A stretch of 64,000 nt of DNA from Carya illinoinensis. Lineage: Eukaryota > Streptophyta > Magnoliopsida > Fagales > Juglandaceae. Where the stretch lies: the NCBI RefSeq assembly GCF_018687715.1, contig NC_056762.1, positions 20,349,364 to 20,413,363 of the forward strand, read 5' to 3'. Made by a program: the position numbers and the translations under genes. Below the pieces are notes generated by a model. That model worked only from the letters and a program-made list of their open reading frames with translations, searched no databases and had not been told where the DNA came from. Of this stretch, positions 1 through 10,192 are shown piece by piece (position 1 is the stretch's first letter; each line of letters starts with the position of its first letter).

Positions 1-671
1 CACTAAAGCAAGTCTGTAATTTGGAATTGGTTGGCAAATGTTAATCCGGCAGTCTGTAATTTACGTTCTATTTATAATATCGTTAGATCATTGTCTACGC
101 CGTCTTCTGTGATGACATGCATATAAACCCTGCACGCGCGCCTGGCTCTGATCAGAAACCCATGCCATTCCATGCATCATTGCATGCATGTCTTTTTGCT
201 CCCGATGTTAAACATAATTATCTTGATTTGATTTTCATAATTATCATGAAATCACTTTGATTTGATATGAATTTTATTTCACATATCAATATTTTAATTT
301 AATATTATTTTGATTTGATTTTCATAATTATCAAATTACATTAATTTGATATTATCTTCAACACAAGATATGTTTATTGAGCAAAATGGTGACATGCGTG
401 AAGAATTTACAATATGATAACCATGTCAATAGGTCGTAAGCTGATTACGACATCCAATGAATAATAAGAAGAGAATTGTTAGACTAAAAAAAGATTTCAC
501 AAAAATAAATTCAGAAGTATTTGTCATAACTTGATACTGCACGTAGCTAGTCATGAAATTATAAAGTTATTTTTATTTTAAACTAAATTTGATGTTCACT
601 TCAAATATATCAGTTTGTATTTTATTTTTCTAATAAGAATCTCTTTATTAAAAAAAAACAAAAATGCAAAA
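1..671. other. AT-rich intergenic sequence, no gene recognised
   Basis: No ORF or splice-flanked exon is convincing here. Near the left end there is a TATA-like stretch (CATATAAACC, about 120-129) followed by several RY-type GCATGCAT motifs (about 173-190). This could be the proximal promoter of a gene outside the window, but nothing downstream supports that. The rest is low-complexity AT-rich DNA. Confidence 0.4.
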
Positions 672-2010
672 GGCCATTGACCGGTGCAAAACTGCAAGTG
701 CACAGTATCGTAGTTTTATAGTAAAGTAATAAGTAGAGTATCGTCCTCAGGGATTGGTACCTTACTCTTGCCAAATACCAAAATTATACTAATCTCAATT
801 TTATCTAGAGGAATCGCTAAGGTTTTTGTAGTTGCAAACAAACTTATATCAACTCAAAGAGAAATAAGCAAAGAAAATAAAACTGACTTTCAAAGATCAA
901 ATTCAATGGGGAAGAAAACTTCTAGGAAATCGATTTCACCATAATTCTTCACTATGCTTTTCTCATCCAGCTAATTTAACTTAAACCTCTTTTGTCTATT
1001 AGCAAATCTCTAATTCATCCAAAAGCCTATTTCGATAGTCAATTGGAAGTGATTCTAGTTTATCAATTCACACAAGAGTATGCAAATTAAATAATCAAGA
1101 ACGCAATAAGACCAATGATTTAATTACTACACAGGTTCATACAAGTCTTTCAATCTCTATACTTACCTATGCTGAAATATCCAAGATCTACCCTATGATT
1201 CCCTCTTTCGATAGCAAATCACAAGATTAATAATCATCTAATCAATGGCCAGTTAATTAGAAGCATTAAACTCAGAATAAATCAGATAAACAAAGAGAGA
1301 ATTGCATTAAATTAGCATGGACAAACAAGCATAGTTCGGAAATAGGTTACATCGTTTTCCTAGAATAAGGAAAAATTAGCTCATGCTAGAAATGGAATTC
1401 AACATAAACGAATTCACCATAATTGTTCTGAGAAGATGGGAAGAAGAAAATAAACACTGAAAAATCCTCCTTGCAGCCTCAACTCGTCGTCAAAAGCTCA
1501 AGGGAACGATTCAACACTTTTCTCCCGTCCGTGCTCGTGTATGAATCCAACATACGTGCAATAAATTGGAATTCCGTCTCCAAAACAAATGATTTGAATC
1601 CCTCTAGCTATGTTTTGCTCTCCCAAAGAGTGTTCTCCAGTCAAAACTCGCGGCTCTAGAGTGAAGAATGGCCTTTTATATGGTCCCACGGCGGAAAACC
1701 TAAAATCTGTCAAAATACGATGTTCGCTCGAGCGGGGTGTCGAGCGCGCGTCGAGCGTTCGACTCTGCCTGATTTCGCTCGAGCGTCCTATCGAGCGCAC
1801 ATCGAGCGTTCGACTCTGCCTGATTTCGCTCGAGCGGCCAATGTCTCCACTTGAGCGATCTTCGTTTTTCAGCAACCTGCTCGAGCTCCCTGTCGAGCGG
1901 CAGTCGAGCGTTTGAATCTGCCTGAATTCGCTCGAGCGGCCAAAAGCCTCCGCTCGAGCGAACTTGTAAAATCTGCAATATGAAATTTTACAAGCCATCA
2001 GCCATCAACA
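672..2010. repeat. probable LTR-retrotransposon fragment (LTR-like)
   Basis: The block opens with a motif (GTGCACAGTATCGTAG, about 699-714) followed by text about a 'cctcagggattggtacc' stretch, which from memory recurs at the ends of plant LTRs. It runs to a CA-rich end near 2010. It has no PBS, PPT, coding domain or matching second LTR, so the class is an inference and the boundaries are approximate. The right part holds the 51-bp palindromic array described separately. The ORFs that cross it in both strands are by-products of that repeat. Confidence 0.35.
1725..1960. repeat. 51-bp tandem array phased on palindrome CGCTCGAGCG
   Basis: The perfect 10-bp palindrome CGCTCGAGCG occurs at 1725, 1776, 1827 and 1929, and a degenerate copy (TGCTCGAGCT) at 1878, so five successive units are spaced by exactly 51 bp. 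A further exact copy lies at 1951, 22 bp after the last unit. The units share flanking words such as GTCGAGCG, TCGAGCGTT and CTGCCTGA. The array is GC-rich in an otherwise AT-rich area. Its function is unknown. Confidence 0.85.
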
Positions 2011-3222
2011 AAGATTGATCACGTACGTACATTTGAAACATAGAGTGAACCAAAGGACCGACATGCTGGTTTCAGTTAGTTACTACGCACGCAGTATTGC
2101 TCCGTTCACTTTCCGTCAACTGAATCTCAATATGGGAAGGCGGTGGTCCTGATTCTTCTTGGTTGAAGGCAACGCATGCAAGGCTACTAATTAAGAGCAG
2201 GGATGGCTCGATGAGTGTGAGAAAACCAGTTCAAAAAGCACTCTGACTGAACAAAAATAATCCCAAAAAAGGAGACAGGGTTAGAGTATACACAGATATG
2301 GCAAGCCAGAAGAGTAGAAGTGGAAATGTGAGTGAGGCCAGCCCTAAAATATCCACCGCTTCATTCAAATCAAATTTTGATTGAGTTTGAATGGATACCC
2401 GACTGTTCAAAGAGTAAATATTCCATTCGAACGAGTTTTTGAAATGAATTTTCTCGTTTGAACGCTTTCGTCTGGTTTCATCAAGTTTCATCTCTAAAAA
2501 TATTTTTTAGAAAGAAATTCAAATTTTATCTTTAAAAATATTTTAAGACGGAACTTTTGAGACGAAATAGAGACAATTTTCGTCTCTAATACCCTTTTGG
2601 AAAGAAAATGCCATTTTTTTAGACAAAATTTTCATTCTCTTGTAGCGCGACGTATCTCCTGCTTGCAACCAGATTCTCTCCACGGTGAATGGAAACTTCA
2701 CTGAGATCAAGAGAGGCAAACCAATATGATAGCCACAATAATAACAAATATCAAAACGGGAAGAGCAAGGAATTCAATGAAGAACACCATTTTGAGCCCA
2801 AGAGCTAGCTTGGGATATTAGAAACCTGAGGACAGGCCTACGTATGGTAATGGTACAAATACGTCTTAAATCGACGAAAAATTGCATCCTTCCGGCCTGC
2901 TCTGAGTGATCTCTGTCCCAATATATATTAGTAGGAAAATGATAAAATGATTTTTAAATATGTTTATTAAATGTGTCAATTTATATATATATAATATATA
3001 TTACTAATTAAGAAAATAATTATTAGTGAATTTGTATTTTTTTTTTAATGATTAAAGATATTTTAAAAATACTTAAAAAGAAAAGAAAAAATAAAACCAT
3101 TTTCATTGATGTGCATATTTGAAATGCACATTTAACATATTTACCCTAGTATTGTCCATGTTTGTACGACTAACACTAGTCTTATGACTGGAATTTATAG
3201 CAATCAGCTGGAGCCTGTTGCG

Positions 3223-3226
<4 letters not shown>
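2011..3226. other. intergenic, possible CACTA-type end near 2.65 kb
   Basis: No gene is seen. Between about 2460 and 2650 there are repeated AGACGAAA / TTTCGTCTC words and the block ends in ATTCTCTTGTAGC. Read in reverse, this resembles the CACTACAAGAG terminus of CACTA transposons. No matching opposite end or 3-bp TSD was found, so this is only a hint. The rest is AT-rich. Confidence 0.25.

Positions 3227-3295
<69 letters not shown>
3227..3295. repeat. compound microsatellite (TG)17(AG)17
   Basis: Seventeen uninterrupted TG dinucleotides (3227-3260) run directly into seventeen AG dinucleotides (3261-3294). The VCVCVC/RERERE and SLSLSL/THTHTH peptides read from it are not genes. Confidence 0.98.
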
Positions 3296-3297
<2 letters not shown>

Positions 3298-3311
3298 GTG
3301 TACCATTTATA

Positions 3312-3475
3312 AAAAGAGTTTTGCTACATACAAGCACAGTCGTGCACTAATCTGTGTACTAATACTGATTTATTCATACTTAAAATTTAAATTAACACTG
3401 TTTTCAATAAAACTTACTTTTTGACCAATCACATCACATTGGTGCACAGACTAATGCACAATTATGCTTGCAACT
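3312..3475. mobile_element. MITE-like inverted-repeat element
   Basis: The left end (GCTACATACAAGCACAGT...GTGCACTAATCTGTG) and the reverse complement of the right end (GTTGCAAGCATAATTGTGCA...GTCTGTGCACC) pair imperfectly over about 45 bp around an AT-rich core. It is non-coding. No clean TSD was identified, so boundaries are approximate. Confidence 0.45.
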
Positions 3476-3532
3476 ATATTTTTTCTTATAAAAATATTGC
3501 GATGTTGGCCAACGAATTGACCATTGACGATT

Positions 3533-3735
3533 GGGTTTTGCTACACAACCTTCCAACACCCCAACACCCCACCTTTTTTCAAAATTTTAATATTTTTTTT
3601 GAATTTATTCTTTTTAAATTAATTTAATTATTTTAGTCATTATTTATATATTAAATATTTGATAAAAGATAAAATAATAAAAATTAAAAAAAAATGTGGG
3701 GTGTTGGGGTGTTGGAAGGTTGTGAAGATTTTTTC
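3533..3735. mobile_element. Mutator-like MITE with 9-bp TSD
   Basis: The two ends are long inverted repeats: CACAACCTTCCAACACCCC on the left matches its reverse complement on the right over about 30 bases, within arms of about 40 bp. The 203-bp element is flanked by a perfect 9-bp direct repeat TTGACGATT (3524-3532 and 3736-3744). Long TIRs and a 9-bp TSD are typical of the Mutator superfamily. The core is AT-rich and non-coding, so this is a non-autonomous element. Confidence 0.8.
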
Positions 3736-3765
3736 TTGACGATTCTATAAATATAATTGGTAGGT

Positions 3766-4092
3766 CTTTTATATAGAAACACCAATTTCTTCTCTTAAAA
3801 GGTCTAATATAAAGAGTAGGGTAACTACTTATAAAGTTTAGGATGAGTTTGTTCCTAAACCGTATGGGACTACTTTTCAATATGCCCCCTCACATGTAGG
3901 CCGGTATTTCCGATACCATCATCGTGGGTAGGTCGCAGGAGCCCATCATCAGTCATAGTGTTAACTTGGCTCCGATACCATATAGAAATATTCATTTATC
4001 CCTTTAAAAGGTCTAATAAGAGGAGTATGATAACTTCTTATAAAGTCTAGAATGAGTTTACTCTAAGCTATGTGGGACTACTTCTTAATATT
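3766..4092. repeat. pair of diverged direct repeats (about 120 bp each)
   Basis: Segments 3766-3884 and 3977-4092 align along their length, sharing AAAAGGTCTAATA, AACT.CTTATAAAGT and TGGGACTACTT in the same order, at roughly 75% identity by eye. The spacer contains GGCTCCGATACCAT. The arrangement resembles two short LTRs of a tiny non-autonomous retroelement, but no PBS or PPT could be assigned. It could equally be a local duplication. Confidence 0.5.
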
Positions 4093-4170
4093 TGTATATC
4101 ATACGCTTGCTAATATACTCTTTCCTCTACACTCTGAATTTTATTTTTTATACTTATTTAATTTACTGAG

Positions 4171-4550
4171 TGACTCGGGATTGTTTGGCAATAAAAATGT
4201 TCTCAACTAATATTTTCATAGATTCTCTTATATTTCTTTTTCAAATATCACTTAAATATAAAATAATTTTTAATTTTAAATATTCAATTTTTTCATCTAA
4301 TTATTATTTAATCATTATAATTTTTTCAAACTTTCAAACAAAACATAAAAAATAATACTACTTTTTCAAATTTTAAAATAAAAATCATATTCAAAAATCA
4401 TATTCAAACAACTTTTTAACTTTATAATATTTTTATTCATTTTTTCTCTCATTTCTTAAGACCTAATAAAATATGTTAACTCAAATCATTCATTACTATT
4501 CATCATAAATATACTGAAATATTTTAAATATTCAAATAAACCCTGATTCA
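4171..4550. mobile_element. AT-rich MITE-like element
   Basis: The ends GACTCGGGATTGTTTGG and, reversed, TGAATCAGGGTTTATTTG are loosely inverted. The core has the 'tttcaaactttcaaacaaaac..aaataatact..ttttcaaatttt' pattern shared by several other MITE copies in this window (35.5, 36.0, 47.3, 51.3-52.0, 53.0, 57.2-57.8, 60.8 and 62.8 kb). Non-coding; TSD not clear. Confidence 0.4.
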
Positions 4551-4906
4551 TTTTTTTTATAATTAAACATTTCCATTGCAATAATTCAAAGTATGGTAGG
4601 TGTTGGGGACCCCTCCCATCGCCCAAAAAATCCAAAGTAACCGAGGTGCTAAACAGTTAAAGAAGTTTAAAGAGGAAATTGTTAGATAGGATAAACAATG
4701 CATAACAGAATCTAATTCTAGAGATCAACTTCAATCAGTTCCGAAAGCTATGCTGAGAATCTAAGAATTACAGTTTGTATTTTATCCAGTTATTGTAATC
4801 TTTAATTTTGTATTTCAAATATTTTATCTTATCTCTGTATTCAAATCTGTAAAGATCACTATAAATACATCAATGCATATCAAGCTGTGATCACTTAAAC
4901 CAGCCT

Positions 4907-7118
4907 TGTGATGATCCGCTTTTACGTGTATTTTCACTGAATTGTTGTTTTTATTTTAATTAATATATTAGTTTATTTATTTTAAATTAATGTATTTTAA
5001 ATTGGTTTTAATTTATTTGATGTTGTGTTTAATTTATTTTAGTCGTTTTACGGTTTTTAATATCGTTTTCGGCGGATCGGTTTTTGGTCTCCGGAGTGAG
5101 GATTGGATCTCATTTCTTTTCTTTCCTCTTTTTATTTTTCCCTTTTTCCTTTTATTTTTCTTCTTTTCTTTCTTTTTCTTCTTCTTTTTCTTCCCGTTCT
5201 CTCTCCCCGCGCAGCCCCCTTCTCCTACCCCTTCCCGTCGCCGCCCCTTTGACCGCCCATTTCTCCGCCGTCCGGCCACCGTTTAGTGCACCGCCACCAC
5301 CATTCTCTTCCCCTTCTACCAGAGATCATCCCACCAATTTTCAGAGCCATCAGACCAGCCGTTAGCCTTCAAGAGCCGCCGGAAGTCACTGCACCTGCTC
5401 TGTTTTTGCCCCTGTTGCCGGTTGCTTTCGCAGCCCAGAACCGCCGCTCGCCAGCGGCGTGGCCTACACCATCCACCCAGTTTTCTTCCCCTCTCACCGG
5501 TGAATATCCCCACCAAGTTTCACCTCCATCCGAGCCACCGTTAGCCACCACGAGCTCCTCCAAGCCATACAGTTTTTCACCGTTTCCGGCCCTGTCGCAC
5601 CACGTCCGGCCACCATTTTTTCATAGCTTCTTCCCCTACCTCTTACCGACCTAAATCACCCATTTTCGGCCTCGATCCGTTGCCGGAGCAGCTCCCACAA
5701 GCTCAACTCCGTTCAGCCCCTTTTTGGCCTTCGACTGCCATTTCCACCACCACCCACGGCCAAAACTCGTTTCCTTTAACTTCATAAATATCTCAAGACC
5801 ATTTCCTATCAATTTCGTGCCTTGGTTTGTCCCCGTTCGAAAATGGGTAATTATTACCCACGGCAACAGTGTAAATTACACTGTTACGTTGCTCTTCCTC
5901 CGCCGTTTGCAACGCCGCGAGCTTTCTAAAAATATCATATAGCGCTGTAAGTATTTTCCAAACCCTATTTTCAGATTTAAAAATATATTGCTCATTCAAT
6001 AAATTTATCTGCTGGTTGGTTGATTCCGGACTGAGTCCGAGGAGTTCGGGGGTCAGATGGATGGAGGACGGAGTTGCTTGTTTTATTGAATTATGTTGGT
6101 TGATTATTTTTGTGCATTGATATAGCATTTACATGGTGCATGCACGTGTGTTTTTGTTTAATTGTGAAAAGCCTGTTTATTGGCGTAAGTGGACTTACGG
6201 GTGCGTGTGTATCACGACCCCAAGCCAGGATGGGGTATTATCTCGGTGGAGCTCCTTTGGTCACTCGGGAGTGGAATAAACTGAGTGATGTCCCCTGGGT
6301 TGTCGCTGGGCGATGACGGGAGCGGGGGCTAGGGGGTGCTTGGCTAAGAACGCGCCGGGCGGGGAACCGGGCATCGCTCTACGCACCGACTCCGTGGCCC
6401 TTCGCTGGCGAGGGCTAGATGATGCTTGGTTACGAACACGCGGGGCGTGGAACTGGGCATCGCTCGTTAGGTGTCACATGCGTGGTGGTACTCTGCGGAG
6501 AGGCACTGGAGCCAGGGTGTGCGGATGACCCCTAGGGGAGGTCATGGTGCATACGGGTTAAAATGGATTATGGTTTGAGATGAATAAAGGCCAAATGTGA
6601 CTTTTGGCGTGATATTTGGAAAGGTTTGTTTTTGGGCCAAATGAGTTTTTTTGGCGTGTGTGGAAAATTATGTTTTATGGGTTTTGCGCATTGGCATCAC
6701 TTCATGCATGTTGTTTGAGTTTTATATGTTTTTATCTGGTGGTGTTTGGATTTTACTTACCTGCGGTACCATTTTTGGTTCCGTAGATTTTGGTGCAGGA
6801 TTCGAGGAGGAGGAGGAGGCTGAGCCCGAGGATGCGGCTCCGCCGGAGTTTTGAGTTGAAGTAATGTTTTGTAGCTGTTTCTAAAACTATATTTGTGTTA
6901 TGTAATATTTTATTTATGTATGTTTTGAATAGCTTGTATTATATTAAGAAAAATTCTGGTACTTAGTTATATGACTTTCGTTATCCGCTGTGTTTCCTTT
7001 ACACATTTGTTGCTTTTACACACACTTGACACTCGTCGTTAGGGTGGTGACCCGGGTTGTCATCATCCGGACGTCTCGATTTCCCCGTGTCTGGGCGTGG
7101 GGATTTGGGGGCGTCACA
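4907..7118 (+). mobile_element. Solo LTR A of the Ty3/gypsy family (sense)
   Basis: It begins TGTGATGATCCGC and ends GGGGGCGTCACA. These are the ends of the LTRs of the full-length element at 12175-21524, whose sense-strand LTR starts TGTGATGACCCGC and ends GGGGCGTCACA. The 5-bp TSD AGCCT lies at 4902-4906 and 9134-9138. The last two bases of A (CA) now sit at 9132-9133 because LTR B landed 2 bp from its end. Internally there is a pyrimidine-rich tract (5120-5215), a GC-rich stretch, a GTAAGT donor-like site (about 5947), an internal tandem of about 80 bp (6318-6475), and a conserved small ORF near the 3' end. The Pro/Ser-rich and Lys-rich ORFs here reflect composition. Confidence 0.9.
6708..6854 (+). 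CDS. LTR-encoded small ORF: hydrophobic segment plus acidic tail
   Basis: This 48-residue ORF in solo LTR A starts at an ATG, has a hydrophobic stretch (FLSGGVWILLTCGTIFGSV) and ends in an acidic tail EEEEEAEPEDAAPPEF. The same tail frame and stop position recur in the other three LTR copies of the family: minus strand 7366-7430, about 12440-12500 and about 19657-19715. The hydrophobic part is in frame with the tail in A and B but not in the two LTRs of the full-length element, where the upstream frame differs. An alternative is that the tail begins after a splice acceptor-like TTTTGGTGCAG just upstream. Expression is unknown; it may be only a GAG-rich stretch. Confidence 0.35.
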   Translation: MLFEFYMFLSGGVWILLTCGTIFGSVDFGAGFEEEEEAEPEDAAPPEF

Positions 7119-9126
7119 ATCCCCACGCCCGAACACGGGAAAATCGAGACGTTCGGATGGTGACAACCCGGGTCACCATCCTATCGACGGGTGCCGAGTG
7201 TGTGCAAAGGCAACAAATGTGCACGAAAGAACACGCAGCGGATAACGAAAGTCATAACTAAGTACCAGAATTTTTCTTAACGTAATACAAGCTGTTTAAA
7301 ACGTACATAGATAAAATATTACAAAACACAAATACAGTCTTAAAACCATAAAGAAAAGCATTACATCAGCAACCCGGCGGAGCCGCATCCTCGGGCTCAG
7401 CCTCCTCCTCCTCATCCTCATCTCCTGCACCAAAAGTTACGGAACCAATAATGGTACCGCAGGTAAGTAAAACCCAAACACTACCAGATAAAAACACATA
7501 AAACTCAAACAAGATGCATGAAACATGCCCAATGCACAAGGCCCATAAAACACCCGTTTTCCACACACGCCAAAAACCCATTAGGCCTCTCAAACCATTA
7601 TCCAATTTTAACCGCGTGCACCATGACCTCCCCTAGGGGTCATCCGCACACCCTGGCTCCAGTGCCACACCGCAGAGTACCACCACGCATGTGACACCTA
7701 ACGAGCGATGCCCAGTTCTGTGCCCCGCACGTTCGTAGCCAAGCATCCTCTAGCCCTCACCAGCAAAGGGCCACGGAGTCGGTGCGTAGGGCGATGCCCG
7801 GTTCCGCGCCCGGCGCGTTCGTAGCCAAGCAACCCCTAGCCCCCGCTCCCGTCGTCTAGCGACGACTCAGGGGACATCACTCAGTTTATTCCACTCCCGA
7901 GTGACCAGAGGAGCTCCACCGAGATAATAACCCATCCCGGCTTGGGCTCGTGATACACACGCACCCGTAAAACCATTCACGCCATCACACAGGCTTTTCA
8001 CACAATTCCACAAACACACGTGCATGCACCATGTAATGCCATAACAATGCATAATAAAATAATCCAACAATCATAAATCAAATAAACAGGTAATTCCGTC
8101 CTCCATCCATCCGACCCCCGAAACTCCTCGGACTCAGTCCGGAAACAACAACCAACAACAGTAAATAATTGAATGAGCAATATATATTAAAATCTGAAAA
8201 TAGGGTTTGGAAAATACTTACAGCGCTATACGGTAATTTTAGGAAACAAGCGGCGTTGCAAACGGCGGAAAAACAGCAACGTCACAGTAAAAATTCACTG
8301 TGGCCGTGGGTTTGAAAAACCCACTTTTGAACGGGGACAAACTAGGACACGAGATTGATAGGGTATGGTCTAGAGATGGTTGTGAAGCTATTGGAAGTGA
8401 TGAACGGCCGTGGGTGGCGGCGGAATCGCCGGAAAATGGCCGAAATACCCAAATCGGAAAGCAAGCTCGTAGGAGCTGCTCCGGTGGTCGTTGGAGGCCT
8501 GAAATGGGTGGGTTAGGACGGCAAGGAGTTGGTGATGAAGTGGTGACCGGAGGTGGAGCGACGGCAGCGGATCGGAGCAAAATCCGTGCGCCCTTCTTGG
8601 AGCTTTTCCGGCCAAACGGCCGGCCGGTTGGGGGTGGGCTTTGGAGGGGTGGTGCGCCGGAGGGAGGGGAAGAGAATGGGACCGGTGGGGGGCTGAACGG
8701 TGGCCGGACAGCGATGGGTTGGGCTGAGGAGTGTTCCGGCGTGAGGGAGAGGGAGGAGAGAGAGAGCTCGGGGGGGTTCGGACGCGGGGGAGAGAAGAGA
8801 GAAAAAAGAAAAAAAAAAAAAAAAAGAAAGGAAAAAAGAAAAGAAGAAGGAAAAAGAAAAAGGAAAAAGAAAAAGAAAGGAAAAAAAAGGAAAAGAGATG
8901 TAGGGAAAAGAGGAGATCTAATCCTCATTCCGGGAAAACTAAACTAAACGCCGAAAAAGATTAAAACCACAAAAGAACTAAAAGAAATACAACACAACAT
9001 CAAATAAATTAAATTAAATTAAAAACCAATTTTAAAACACAAATAAATTAAAATAAATAACTAATATATTAATTAAAATAAAAACAATTATTTCAGCGAA
9101 AATACACTCAAAAGCGGGTCATCACA
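7117..9126 (-). mobile_element. Solo LTR B, inverted copy inserted in LTR A
   Basis: On the minus strand this reads as the same LTR family: outer end TGTGATGACCCGC at 9126, and a shared GCGCTGTAAG donor-like site. It is flanked by CGTCA (7112-7116 and 9127-9131), bases that belong to the terminus of LTR A. About a dozen bases of the expected LTR end are missing at 7117, where an intact end would have formed a perfect short palindrome with LTR A. The result is a pair of inverted arms of about 2 kb. It contains the same small acidic-tail ORF (minus 7366-7430). Confidence 0.85.
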
Positions 9127-9155
9127 CGTCACAAGCCTTCTCAATTCTTCTAACT

Positions 9156-9167
9156 TGGTATCAGAGC
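9156..9167 (+). other. Copia-I primer-binding site (initiator tRNA-Met type)
   Basis: TGGTATCAGAGC follows the end of the split 5' LTR directly. This is the standard complement of the 3' end of plant initiator tRNA-Met, used as primer by many copia and gypsy elements. Confidence 0.85.
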
Positions 9168-10192
9168 AATTTGGCCCACCCCATCCGATCCTATATGGCA
9201 TCTTCAAGTCCTTCCTCCACTACATTCGTTTTTTCTAATATTACCTGTTGCCCAGATGACTAATATAAGAGAGGGGTGAATTGAGTTATATTTAAGAAAA
9301 ATAACAATTATAAATTCAATATACAATATAAAATATAAACAAAATACGAAACAATAATAAATATAAAGAGTAAGGGTAATAGAGAAGCAAACTCAGTATA
9401 TTAACGAGGTTCGGCCCCACTGCCTACGTCCTCGCCTCAAGCTATCCCTTGAGGATTTTCGAATTCACTATTCAACCTCTTTCAAATGGAGATAGAAACC
9501 TATTACACCTTTGAACAACACCGCTACAAAGGATCTGTGTAGAACACCTTCTACACTTGCAATCACCTTATACGTGGTGATTCAACTATTCTCTATGTAG
9601 AACGCTTTCTACATGCACACTCTTTTATTGATACAAGAGCTGATAGTGGGTGAGTTATCAGAAAACACTCCTCAATTAATGAAATAATAACAATACAGCG
9701 CAAATTATATCTCTTTCAAAATGAACAAGAATTAAGGCTCAATACTTAGAGAAGAGAGAATGAAATCTTTGAATGAATATTGTATGCTCTGGATGTTATA
9801 AATGTGAAGCTCTCAAATAATCTATTTATAGGCATATGAGACTTTATATTTAAATTTAAAAAGATTCACATATCAAAGATAACAACATTCACTTTTTCAA
9901 AAAATTCAAATAAAAAGTTATTCTTTTTTAATTGTCAAAGACAACATTATTCATTTTTCAAAAACTTCAAACCTAATTTTTTACTTTTGGCATATGATAA
10001 AAGGAACACACTTTACTTTTCAAATATTTCAAACCTAATCTTTTTATTTTTTGCATATGAGAAAATGAGCACTTTACTTTTCAAATTTTTCAAACCTAAT
10101 CTTTTTACCTTTTGCATATGACAAAAGGAGTACACTTTACTTTTCAAAATTTTCAAACAAAAACATCTACCTTTTGCATAAGTCAAAAAAAA

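Larger units (their letters stand above)
4680..9154 (+). repeat. Copia-I 5' LTR, split by solo-LTR insertion
   Basis: The LTR starts TGTTAGATAGG at 4680, carries a TATA-like box (CTATAAATAC, about 4859), is interrupted at 4906, and resumes at 9139 (TCTCAATTCTTCTAAC) up to 9154, just before the PBS. Without the insert it is about 243 bp, a short LTR. The inserted DNA (4907-9133) is flanked by AGCCT on both sides. No 3' LTR partner was found because the element is truncated after its integrase. Confidence 0.65.

Noticed and set aside
1498..1998. 166-residue minus-strand ORF with RSSEIRQSRTLD repeats
   Set aside because: The repeats are the 51-bp array (a multiple of 3) read as protein; ORFs also run through it on the plus strand, so no frame is favoured. 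No CRISPR either: the units are contiguous and there are no unique spacers.
4990..5654. Pro/Ser-rich and Phe-rich ORFs in solo LTR A and similar ones in LTR B
   Set aside because: They come from pyrimidine-rich and GC-rich LTR sequence and the frames are not kept between the four LTR copies.
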